From the NCBI GenBank assembly GCA_963681505.1, contig OY811971.1:1642090-1706089 (forward strand): a stretch of 64,000 nt of DNA, given 5' to 3'. Below, piece after piece: positions 53,819 to 64,000 of the stretch. The notes below the pieces were generated by a model, which did no database searches, was not told the origin of the DNA, and worked only from the letters and a program-made list of their open reading frames with translations. The stretch comes from Eunapius fragilis (Eukaryota; Porifera; Demospongiae; Spongillida; Spongillidae). The translations under genes and the position numbers were made by a program. Each line of letters starts with the position of its first letter. Position 1 is the first letter of the stretch.

Positions 53819-54590
53819 TCACTTGAGTCCATTGGAGTGGAGCTTGCGAGTCTCAGCTGCCAGGGCTGCTGCACCAGCCTGGTGACATGATTCACCCAAG
53901 ATGACAGAGCAGAGTGGTGAGGTAATGGTCAGGTCTAGTGCCGCAGGTTTGCCTCTGTCCCAGCCAGCAATGAGGATGTCAGCAGGTCTGGTGTGGGAAA
54001 GGTCTCTGGTAAGGCCATGACCTCTCTCCACACTCACACTTGTGAGTGTGGAGAGAGGCACAATGACAAAGGTCAAATACCTCATCTTGTAGACGATTAT
54101 GGCATGTGACCACATCCCCCCCATGTCTGCAGGTCACAGCATGGTGACCAAGAGGATCAAGAGCAGTATCGGGGCAGAATGGGCACATGGATCGACCAGA
54201 AGTGTCTAACCCCAGCCACCACCTAATAGCCATCTGGAACTCATTCAACTCCAGGTGCAAGCCCAAACTGGGGGAAGGGACCACTCATAGCCAAGAGGAA
54301 GCATGAGGAGCAGCCACTGACAGGAGGCGAGCTCTGTTAGCTGGAGAGGAGGATTCCAACAAGATGTGGAAATGTTGGGTTTGGATCAATCCTGACAAGA
54401 CCTTCTGGTGAATGGGAGACTCCAGAGCAGAATTGACTGTAATGGCATTAAAGGGGGAGACCTGAGTGTTAAACATTGCCACTGCCTGTTGTAGGTGGAT
54501 GTTATCATCCTTGCCAAAGCAGAATGACAGGGAGGCAATGAACGCTGCAGCAGCATGGTGAGAGAGGGAGCGAAGACCCAGACCCACAAA
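53819..54590 (-). pseudogene. LINE-type retrotransposon, C-terminal region
   Basis: Minus-strand blocks: GLGLRSLSHHAAAAFIASLS (from 54590), a helical stretch, HASSWL, one in-frame stop, LNEFQMAIRWWLGL, CPFC-x-DTALDPLGHHAVTC with a C-C-H-C zinc motif, GGDVVTCHNRLQDEVFDLC, and, after a frame change, SHTRPADILIAGWDRGKPAA, LDLTITSPL. This is a C-terminal region I know from retrotransposon proteins of corals, sponges and molluscs. The RT core is not present. Confidence 0.6.
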
Positions 54591-54666
54591 TTTTAGTTCT
54601 AGCTGTAAAGGATGAATATGGTACTAAGTAGTAAAATAACATCTTAATGACAAAGTGTAGTCATTA

Positions 54667-54836
54667 CCAAGACAGCTACTCCGATCAGCAAGTAGCTTGT
54701 AACCAGGTCGGCATATGCAACCTCTTCCTGTTATGCAGCTGTGTTCACAGATAACTAAACTGCAATTTATACTGGGTGCATCTATACATGTTGGAAAGAA
54801 GGGAAATTGTTGCGTTACAGCACTAAAATCCATAGC
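54667..54836 (-). CDS. EGF-like exon
   Basis: Flanked by an acceptor (ACGCAG) at 54837 and a donor (CTTG/GTAATG) at 54666. It encodes CIDAPSINCSLVICEHSC and GCICRPGYKLLADRSSC, an EGF-like repeat with six regularly spaced cysteines. The entry phase is 1, which does not fit directly to the last exon seen of the secreted-protein gene (59704, leaving two bases), so at least one more exon must lie between if it belongs to that gene. Intact frame; probably a real host exon. Confidence 0.6.
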
Positions 54837-54922
54837 TGCGTTAGAATTGAAATGACTAAATTTAAGTCAGGTATGTGCCTAAGGTTAGATGACAGTTTAA
54901 TCTATAATCGACGAGCGCGCGG

Positions 54923-57290
54923 TTAACCTGACAGTTGACCTGTCAATTTTCACCCATCAATGAACTAATTAAAAGTCAATAGCAAATAATAACTAAAATG
55001 GCTTCTCGAGGAGCTGCTGGGACTCAGCTATCAGTGCCAAAAACAATAACTACTATATCGTATCCAACTCCAAAGCTGCATGATAAAGTATTGCGGCAGG
55101 GCAGATTCTTTACCAAAGCTAAAGATTTATTAATGCGTACGTTTGGATTGCAGTAGAAGGAGTCGAGCTTTACAGGGAAAGTGATCGGTGCCACAAAAAC
55201 GTCATGGAGATTGGAGTGGACTGTGGGGGAGGCCACAATGGTGTTGGATCATGGAAAAGCGTTTTGGAAGCCAAATGTAACTCCAACTGCAGATGCGGAC
55301 ATGGGTTCAGTAACTGCTCCATCAGTAGAAAATGCTTCTCTTGAGGAGCAAGGAGCTAGAGGAAGTCACGAAATGGAAGCTGAAGCTGAGGAGGACAATG
55401 AGGGGCATCAAGAAGGTGAAGATGATGTCGATGATCCCCTGAAATGCAAGCTGGGAGGTGAATTCCTCAAGTGGGAGATAATGGAAGGGGGCGTGGTGGC
55501 TGATCAGTGTGCGAAGGATGGTTGGGGTGATAAAATGTTACAAATGCACTGGCCACATGAAATGGCACATCAGGAGCATAAAACAGAGGAGGATTGTTGG
55601 AATATTTTGTTTCCTGTGGACTGGTATCTTGCTGAGAATGGTCCTCTGAGTTGGACTAATGCATCATTGCCTGACAATGTTGATGTTTTGACTGAACACC
55701 AGTGCATTGGAGTCTTATATGGGAGGACTCTTTTACCAGCTGGTTGTATTCGTGAGTTGTGGAGCAAGACAACAAATGGATTTGTGCCAGCAATGAACAT
55801 TGGAGGAAGGTTTGGGTTGGTACGAGATCGTTTTGAACAGTGGAGAAAGTATCTCAAGTTGTGGCCCCAAGATTCTGCAGCTGATCCCTGAGCACATGTT
55901 ACTTACCTCATTTCTGCCTTCAATGTTACTCGTAAGAGCAACATTACTCGGAACTGGTGTTTGCATTGATGGAGTATGGGTAAATGGATCCAGTGACACA
56001 CCTGAAGGTATTCCTCACCTCACCAAATTGATAAGAAAGCCAGTTGGTGTTGGATTTGAGTACAAATGTATGGCTGATGCATTTTCTGGTATCATGCTTA
56101 TCCTTGAATATCAAGAAGTTAAGGAATCAATGGAGAAAAAGAAATGGTGTGACAAGTACCCAAAGCATGTAGCTCTTTCCTTGAGGCTGACAGAAATGCT
56201 GCATGGCAAGGGACATATAGTCTATATGGAGATTCTTACTTCACCTCTGTGCAGACAGTAAAGGCCCTGCTTGAGCATGGCACATATTATTTAGGTATGC
56301 TAAAGATAGCATCAGCAGAATTTCCAAAGAAATATCTCCAATCCCTTGCATGGAATGAAGGAGCATTGAGAGGGGAAACTCGCACCATCCAGCAAAACAA
56401 ACATCAATGGCACACCAAAGTTTATCTTTGGGCATGCATGGAATGAGCCAGGCACAGAAGGATTGCCCAAGAAGATTTTGTGTGGGTCAGCACACCACAC
56501 ACTGCCTGTAGACCCTCACATAAAACAGAGGTGGACAATCAATGAGGCTTCTGGAAGCAGTGAACGAATAACTCGCACTGTGCCTAGAACATCTGCAATC
56601 AAAGAATATTTTCAAGTTGCATGTATTGTTGTTGTGCATAACCACCTTAGGCAAGGCAGCTTAGCAATGGAAGATGCTATATCTACTCACGATTAGTGGT
56701 TCAGAAATTTTTGCACCATTTGTGGGTATATGTGAGGTTGATTCCTTCAAACTGTATTGCTTAGAAATCAGTACCCACACCTCTATCACACCATAAATTT
56801 GTGGAGTGGTTGACAGTGCAGTTACTCACTAACAACAGGGTTGGGGCACCAGAAAAAACTCTTGAAAAAATGCAGTTGAGAAAGGGGAGTAGAGATGCAT
56901 TACAAGAGGAAGTAGAGAAGGAAAAGGATGTAACTGCTCACGAAGCTATTTCTGTAGCTGATTGGAAGGCTCAGAAGTTTGGCAAAGGAAGGAAAACCCC
57001 AAGATAAGAACTTCATGGAACAAGTGTTAGGTGCAGAGAGTGCACAGGACCTCATCCTAATGCTTATTACTGCTGTTTGAGGTGAAGAAGGAAAGCCATA
57101 TGGGATATGTGGATCAAAAACTGGGCGATCTTGCATAGAACAACATCAAAGGAATGCTTTGAAGAGCCAGTTAAATTAAGGGTCAACTATTACTCTGAAC
57201 ACTAAACAATTTGATAATAAAGTAATGTTGTAGAACCTTTGAATCTAGTAGTGTAATTGTTTTATGAGTTATCAAATTTTGACAGGTTAA
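54923..57290 (+). mobile_element. piggyBac-type element bounded by TTAA
   Basis: TTAA at 54923-54926 and 57287-57290 flanks ends CCTGACAG and, inverted, CCTGTCAAAATT. A single decayed transposase gene fills the inside. It lies in what is probably the intron between the EGF exon and the exons at 59.7 kb and beyond. Confidence 0.75.
54998..57180 (+). pseudogene. piggyBac-like transposase (DDE_Tnp_1_7 type)
   Basis: ATG at 54998 opens MASRGAAGTQLSVPK. One nonsense codon occurs near 55154, after which the frame stays open to a frameshift near 55890. Later blocks include GIPHLTKLIRKPVGVGFEYK with the first Asp in the preceding CIDG, GDSYFTSVQTVKALLEHGTY with the second Asp, and VHNHLRQGSLAMED, where the third Asp position is Asn or Val. 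A Cys/His tail (CRECTGPHPNAYYC, then YGICGSKTGRSC) resembles the C-terminal zinc region of the family. Acidic stretch EAEAEEDNEGHQEGEDDVDD near residues 125-145. Broken, so not active. Confidence 0.75.
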
Positions 57291-59703
57291 CCTGTCAAAA
57301 TTCTCATCACTTATAGATTAATGGCTATAAGAATTAAAATCCATTTGAAAATAGAATTTGTGATATAAAAGTGTAATATACACTGATGATTAAGTAACCT
57401 TATATATTTTTTGCTTACATCCAACGTCCAGGATCAGACAATGCTTTGCTGACATTCGTCTAAAAAATAATAACACATTGATAAAACATGCACTGTATCT
57501 TCAAATTGCTGCAATTATTAAACACCATCATACTGACTTGACCGGTGTTATTTATAATTGTGTTAGGGCATTTTCTAATGGGATGGCAGGTCATTGGCTC
57601 TAAATTATACATTGATGAAAAATATAAGAATATTAAATGCCTAGTCCTTCATATGCCCACATTCAGCAAATTGCCCATTTACTCAAAGTCATATTAGTTG
57701 GCAATTCTTTGTTCAGGGATAACATTTGACATACAAGACCTAGCTCCTTTGAAACATGCTATTATTTGTCATACCAGCTTAAAGGATGTCTGTCACACTA
57801 TACTCTTGAACTCAGTTATCTTGCCCTACTGTCTATCGAGGTGGCAACCCAACTGAGAACTCTCTCTGCCTTAGTTGCGTAGAAAACTAACTGCAAAAAT
57901 ATTACTGACAATGCGTCTGTCAAAAAAAACCTGAGAATCATCTGGACTACAACTTACTCAATCCCTACTAGAGAGAATAGCCCTGAATAGCATAAGTCAC
58001 TAACATTGGATGCAGAGCTCCTTTGGAAATGAAATACTTTGTCATACCAGTTTAAAGGATGTCGTTCTTCATGCTATACAATTTACTATCACCATTGCTG
58101 CAATGCTGCTTTTACCAGACTAGTGGAATAGGCTCTTCCGCAATGCTATCTGGCTTTCCCACTGAAGATCATGGGTAACCTTTTCCAGCTCTCTTCTGCA
58201 TCCATGAACAAGCAAAGAAGAAGATGGACAAGGATTGTTTCTTTATAGTAGTGTTTTATGTAATGCCACACTTTGAAATATAAACCAGTAGTTTTTATAG
58301 TGGTTTGAATGATATACAGTTTGTATTTTCACAGGTCAGGCTTGTATCTAATTACCAAAAGCATTAATTTTATTGCCATGATTTGCAAAAATCGAAATGA
58401 GCGGATCCTGCGAAAGCAGGTTTCAAATAGAATTGATGTTGAATAAAGAATGGTTTTTAAAATGTCACTTGTGATAGGGCAATAGGGTGGCATATGGGGT
58501 AGTAAGGCAATAGCAGTGCAAAAAGGATGGAAACAAGATCAAATAATAAGGGAAATTTTTAATAGTCCTATATTTCGCCCATTTGTAGACAATATGTTGT
58601 TTGTGTGCGAAATATTGGACTATATTGTTTGACCTTTGCTTCCTTTTTACGTCATTATTGCCTTCCAATCCTATATTCCACCAATTTCTCATAGATACCC
58701 CATGAGTACTATGATGTGTTCGAGTATGTGTCGTAATCTATCATATATCATTATAGGTATAATATTAGACATCTTATATTGTTTGACTATTATTTTATAA
58801 TAACAATCAAATTAAAGCTGTGAGTTTGTGCCTCCTTAAAAGAGTTCAGGCTGATACTAAGAGGATGCCAGCCAACCTCCTACTAAGAATGTAGGGACAC
58901 AATTAAATGGTGCACGGTAGACTAAAATAATTTAAGCTGTATCTCACCTCTTGTCTTTGTGCAGTAACGAAATAAAGACTACATTGAAATTAATCATTGA
59001 TATTTTGTTCATTTTTAGAAAAGGGTGTACATGCACGATATAAATGCACACATACTTGGCTCTTTGCGCACAATATAAGATGAATATAAGACATAATACC
59101 AACCCTCAGCTTTCTAGAATGTCATTCTCATGACATTCTAGAAACCCATATGTTGAATCATAAATATTTTTATTCGAGCCATATTAAAGTCCTCTAGTAT
59201 ATATTACCTTACATGTGTTATATCCTTGCAAAACTATTTCAGTATCAAAGAGGTCTATGTGCCCTCAGCACGCATTGGAAATCTTTATGATGCTGCATGA
59301 TATCCTTTTATAACATCACTGCGCTGATATTTGCATACAACTCGTAATTTTGAACTGAAATCATTTTCAAATTGTATAAATTGCAATTGAATAAATGTGC
59401 CTTCAGATTGGTTTTGTGTTTTATTGTTATGTCATCCAGTGATTAAAAATTGTTCTGGTTCATCCAAAATGAAATCAGAACGATGATTTATACTTGTTTT
59501 GATTTTATTCAATGTGTTAGCAGGCTTTGGTAGCATACATGCAACCTTTCTTGATATGTAAGACCAGCTTCACGTATCTAGACAGCAATCTACCAGTAAC
59601 TTCAAATTTAGCTAGTTACTTATATCAAATTCACTTTCTCTACAACAGGTATATATGGTGTGTTCCTAACATGCCATGTAATCAATTCTTGCTTTCAACC
59701 CAC
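57291..59703. other. Probable intron or intergenic sequence; MITE copy
   Basis: No gene recognised. A diverged hairpin copy of the 31019 MITE family lies at about 58500-58695. A degenerate direct repeat (CATACCAGYTTAAAGGATGTC) occurs at about 57772 and 58044. A short hairpin (TTTCTAGAATGTCAT and its complement) lies at 59111-59145. Confidence 0.5.
58500..58695. mobile_element. Diverged hairpin MITE
   Basis: Complementary arms around AAATAGTCC-type sequence, with TTTCTCAT and CCTATATTCCACCAA at the right as in the 31.0-kb copy. Confidence 0.6.
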
Positions 59704-62700
59704 CCAAGGTTGTCAACAGCAGCATAGCAAAGAATATTCGCTCCATATTGTGTGTAATCAGGTCTCCAATTCAGTGTTATATAACGTTCCCGAAAACCGC
59801 TGCGATTAAGAATAGATGATTTTGTCATTCCTTTTGGAGACACAGTAATAATTTCAATTATACTGTGGAGACAAAAAAAAACATGTTCAGCTTCATATTA
59901 CAGGATTAATGTTTTAACATACATACTTGTTGCCAATGCTGCTCTGGGCTGTAATGTTGTAACTCCATGTAACATTAGACAACACTGAAATGTAAGAATT
60001 ATCTGGCAATGTACCAATGATGCGTGGAAGGTCACTACAAGGGCTTTTGCTGTTGTATACATCAACTATGAACTGGAGTGGAATGCTGCTGAGGGGAACA
60101 TTTGATGTCCTGGATTCAAAATCTTCTATCTGGATGGCGATTCCATATTTTCCAATACCAGTATTACCAATGTCCAGTGCGCACTAGATAAATGTTTAAT
60201 GAAATAATTACTGCACCATACAGATTAACTGTATTACATCATTGATGCTTCCTGATATCTGTTGACAGTAGCTACCACATTCACGTTGATCAGCTTTTGC
60301 CCATCTGCATCTTACATCATCTCCATCAGAGTCCTCAACTGAAACAATAAAATTAAAATGGGTAATGATGATGCTGAATTTTTTACAGTAATAATGTCAC
60401 CTGGAATTTTGACGGTCCTTCCACAACCATACTGCATTCGTATAATTGGTAGCATTTTTGTAATGGGTGAAGAGTTGTTAGTAAAGTACGATCTTATACT
60501 TAGTCCCAATGACCGAGTTCCAATATCATCAACCCAACAACAGCTTGAAAACCTATGGAGAAGTAAGGAATAAATATAACGGAATAATGCCTTTATAATG
60601 GGCACCACAAGTAGTGTGAAATTTATATACACTCTAATACTGTTCCAGTGTATCTCTATATCACATGCAATAATATGAGCCTAGTTTTTATTAAACTTAA
60701 CTGATTTTTGAATATGAATAGAACATTAATTAAGGCCTTGTGGTCCCTAAGTTCAAAGTTTCATTCCCAAGTTTATGTGCAAGTTATGTATTGTTCTAAA
60801 TCCTAGGGTGGCTCTGAATTAAATCAGATTCTGGCATGAAAGGTTATTCCTTTGCTTCAAAGTGATACAGAATGCATCACATTCAAGTTATACAGCAGTT
60901 GCCCAATTTATTTTACAGCTGCCTACTCAAAATCAGACACAATGTAAAACATGCAGATTATGTGGACACACACACACAAATGCACAGCTTGTTGGCACTA
61001 ATAAGTATGTGATGTAATTGCATTTTAAACCAAGTCGACAGGTTAGCATGAGCATATCTATGTATGTATGTGCAGTTGTAGATGCCTGGACTTAAACTAT
61101 GTGAATTGCTTAAATATCTAAAATTTTATCTATGACTCAGTCGAGAGCATTTTTAATCAAACAACACTAACTACTCCCAATCCACTGTTCCTTAATGATA
61201 TCATGGTGATATCTATGTCAGTGCCTTTCTCAGCCAGCTAACACTAAACTAATGAATAAATCTCTAGATAGGTATTACAACTTACTCGCCATCAATGGTT
61301 ACATCTCTGTATACAAATTTCTTTTCACCGGATTTCCAGTTTTGTGAACGGCTGAAATCTCCATTGGTACAGTTGTGAGATACATAATGGCAGTTATAGC
61401 AGGAAATTGATGATTCACTGCAGAAACTTTGTTGTGATCTCCAGAATGTTTGAAAGGTAATTTCCGTCTACAATTGAAGAATAACCATAATTTAAAATGA
61501 TTATATTTATTAACCAATTATCGCCGAGAAACACATATCTGCGTCAATGGTGCGTTTACCGTTAACAAATGAATTCTGCCAGGCCCTTTGAAAGAAATTA
61601 TACCAAGTTACTATGTTCATGGCTTCAGATTATATAGTTGAAACCACTTCTAGCTACATAACATCGCTCTGCTGCCTCATTTTATTGATCTTGTACAATT
61701 CTACTTTAGTTAAAAACAATGTGATAATCGGTTGAGGTCTTACACTGATCATACATGTATGTTAGTACTCTTGCAAGGTATTTACTTTTGGATATAAAAA
61801 CTATACTAAAACCTTGCATGAGTTTACTAGACATGTGTGCAGTGGTGAAAAAAAACCAAGAAAGAATGACTCCAAATATTCTGAATTTTAAGACACAATG
61901 ACATAATTTTAATTGTGGCTATTATTGTGAATTATTACTAGATAGTTCAAGAGTATCTTGTTAGTAAAGAGGTCATTTAGCATCACCAAACATTGATGCG
62001 GCTAACTGTAACGGGATGGCAACAGATTGGTAAAGAAACATTTATAAATTTCATTTCCCAGTATGCCTTCGCCTTGCCTCGCTGTGAGAAGTTAAAGCGG
62101 TACAGTTCAATTTTTCGGTAGTTATCTCTACTTTCAGAATAGAAAATTGCCCATGCTGAATATGTTAATAATGATAAATTAGTATCCATCTGTAGAGAAG
62201 AAAATAGGCATTCCGAGTACGTATTAAAAAAAAAATGAAACGTATATAAAAGTTTGTTTACAAAATTTAAATGTATCTTTTTTGTCTTAAAATACAATTC
62301 AATATGGCATGCCAGGGTAATTTGGACTATTGCGAATGTATTTATGAAAAGAAACATTAAAGTGATACCCTGACCAATGTCCTTGTCCTAAGCCGCTGTG
62401 CATTATGGTACAATGCAAACGAAGGTATTCTCGAACCTTTGTGCTGTCTGACAGACAGCATTTATGATGCACCGTCTTTGATGTCACTTTTGACGAATCT
62501 GCATGTGAATGTATCATGCAGATTGACAAAAGCATTAACGAGTGAAGTAGTGCCAATGTACGTTTAAGGCTTAATAGCTAATAACCTGGTGAACCATTCC
62601 TTTCGTACAAAACTCATGTACATGTATAAGAATAGCATCATATTAATTGGTCAATGGCAATTAATGTACATTAACATCTTACTCTTATGTTTTAGCTATT

Positions 62701-63566
62701 AATGTAATGAAGTAAGACAACCATTCGATACTAGCATTTGAAGTCATTGCTTGCAGAAGCTACACTATTAGCTGGGCTTTAGGGATACACGGCTGCATCC
62801 TCCTCAGAGTGAAATGCCACACCTAGCAAGGCCGGAATAAATGATTCATACTGGCATATCAGTACTATATGATGCCCTTTTTTCTTTCTGTGTTTTTCAC
62901 ACTGTGCAATGCAGCTGAGCGTGTTGGTAATGGTACATGTACTCCATTGTATGTGACATGATTATTCATAGAAACAGGAAGCCCACTTAGTCCGAATACA
63001 GCTGGCCAAAATTAGTGGAGAGCATAAATCCACTACTATAAGCTTTCACATTGCCTGTATGTCAAATTTACATGTGGGAAAATTGGCAGCTACATGTAAT
63101 TGGCATATCTTTATTACCTATTCGATCTTGCTGTAACTCTAACAACGTGGCGAGTGCAATAATTGGAAAGCGTAATGGTATTGCTTCAGGTGTACGTACC
63201 TACTGTTTATACGTAAGCATCTTGCAGGGCAGATCGTTGACATATCGTAATAATGAGGCTAACCGCTGTGATTTTTACATCATATACCATAACACTCTAA
63301 TTATTAAACAAAATGTCCAGCCGCAAACAGGTGTAGGATGAAATATTAATGTGGAACATAGGAGTCAATAGCGTTTAGCCGTTCGGCGATTCAAACGTGC
63401 ATCAGTTATTATTATATCAATGATTACAGAGAATCACTCTCACTTGATTAAGTTCATCATTGTACTTCAATGACATCGTTCCTCCGCTAAAATGGGAACA
63501 TGCTATTTCGTTGATCAGGAGTAAGTAGCACATGTGCCACAGAATGGTCTTCATCTTTATCTTCAT
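59704..63566 (-). CDS. Secreted multi-exon protein, first six exons
   Basis: Exons 63444-63566, 61286-61467, 60401-60552, 60238-60338, 59927-60183 and 59704-59862 (minus). All have GT-AG borders and the phases agree throughout, giving about 324 codons without a stop. Exon 1 encodes a signal peptide (LWHMCYLLLINEIACS) and then HFSGGTMSLKYND. Later blocks are EITFQTFWRSQQSFCSESS, SSCCWVDD, NNSSPITKMLPIIRMQYGC, VEDSDGDDVRCRWA, YGIAIQIEDF, VPLSSIPLQFIVDVY, IIEIITVSPKGMTKS and YGANILCYAAVDNLG. I know this block order from unnamed extracellular proteins of sponges and cnidarians. Role unknown, probably cell-surface or matrix. The 3-prime end is not located; reading through 59704 would meet a stop soon after (VESKN). 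Confidence 0.8.
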
Positions 63567-63937
63567 CTAAATGTAAAGAATAGCGGATTATGGTAGGACA
63601 TGTACATGTATGAACAGCATAGACAGCTGTAATTGTTCATAGGAATACCGCTGTTACATGTACATACATATGTATGGTAACCGCACGAAATCTCGTCCGT
63701 GTTCTGTCCGCACGAAACTTGCCTAGATCGAGTTTAAGCGAAGGCCGATTAGCGCGCGTGACGTGATCGTGAAGCGTGGAAGTGTTAATTGCAAACGGCT
63801 AAATATAACTGTCCCGCTAGCACTAACCTACGCCAGATAAAATCGGCTACATATAAATCCACCGCCTTCTATATAATACACCGGGAATATTCTTTACTTA
63901 AAATGCACTTCAATTGGTTGTATTATACATACTTACT
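63567..63937. other. Upstream region of the secreted-protein gene
   Basis: Probable promoter side for the minus-strand gene. Contains TGTACATGTA-type palindromes and a TGACGTGA near 63759. No clear TATA box was located. Confidence 0.3.
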
Positions 63938-64000
63938 CAAAGACTATATGTACATGCTCAATAACTATATGTACATGCTCAAAGACTATATGTACATGCT
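63936..64000. repeat. 22-bp tandem repeat
   Basis: Three copies of CAAAGACTATATGTACATGC with T, the middle one reading CAATAAC. It runs off the window end. Confidence 0.9.

Noticed and set aside
62299-62556. 85-residue minus-strand frame with a hydrophobic start
   Set aside because: It lies in the intron between two phase-matched exons of the secreted-protein gene and shows no splice fit.

Overview
This is a stretch of eukaryotic, metazoan nuclear DNA. Coding regions are split by GT-AG introns, many only 50-80 bp long. There are long CT, TG/CA and poly-G tracts, short TTAGGG-type repeats, and a dense mixture of class I and class II transposons. The mix (RAG1 N-terminal-like genes, Penelope-like elements, Plavaka-like and Ginger-like transposases, a secreted-protein family I associate with sponges and cnidarians) suggests an early-branching animal, most likely a sponge. 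That is inference and the species cannot be fixed from the sequence.

Layout. 0-6.9 kb holds hAT-like debris, a 330-bp CT tract, a broken Plavaka-like transposase (2.6-4.6 kb) and a satellite block. 6.9-13.4 kb is best read as one host gene: a thioredoxin-like first exon (6989-7273) and a second exon (12814-13338) that completes the thioredoxin fold and adds a zinc-binding module like that of MYCBP2/Highwire. The 5.5-kb intron is filled with transposons, including two nested elements with 9-bp target duplications that carry RecQ-like and tyrosine-recombinase retroelement fragments. 14.4-16.7 kb is a decayed Gypsy-integrase-like (Ginger-type) transposon. 17.9-20.2 kb is a decayed multi-exon gene with a RAG1-like N-terminal region. 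21.1-24.2 kb has an element with terminal inverted repeats and a tandem duplication carrying hairpins.

24.3-31.0 kb is an older Ginger/Ulp1-like gene split by a young, apparently intact LTR retrotransposon (25386-30497). It has one 1504-residue Gag-Pol frame in which integrase precedes reverse transcriptase, the Gmr1-type order. 31-36.3 kb has MITEs, a Ty3/Gypsy gag-protease remnant split by a second integrase-transposon copy, and an internally deleted hAT element. 36.4-52 kb is dominated by minus-strand Penelope-like (PLE) remnants, two SET-domain-like fragments, a 1.66-kb foldback element, a Ras pseudogene and several tandem repeats.

52.7-57.3 kb has zinc-finger/PHD, LINE-type and EGF fragments and a piggyBac element bounded by TTAA. 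59.7-63.6 kb holds six phase-consistent minus-strand exons of a secreted protein starting with a signal peptide.

The strongest host-gene candidates are the thioredoxin-MYCBP2 gene, the secreted-protein gene and possibly the EGF exon. Nearly everything else is mobile or mobile-derived, in several layers of nesting that give a relative order of insertions.
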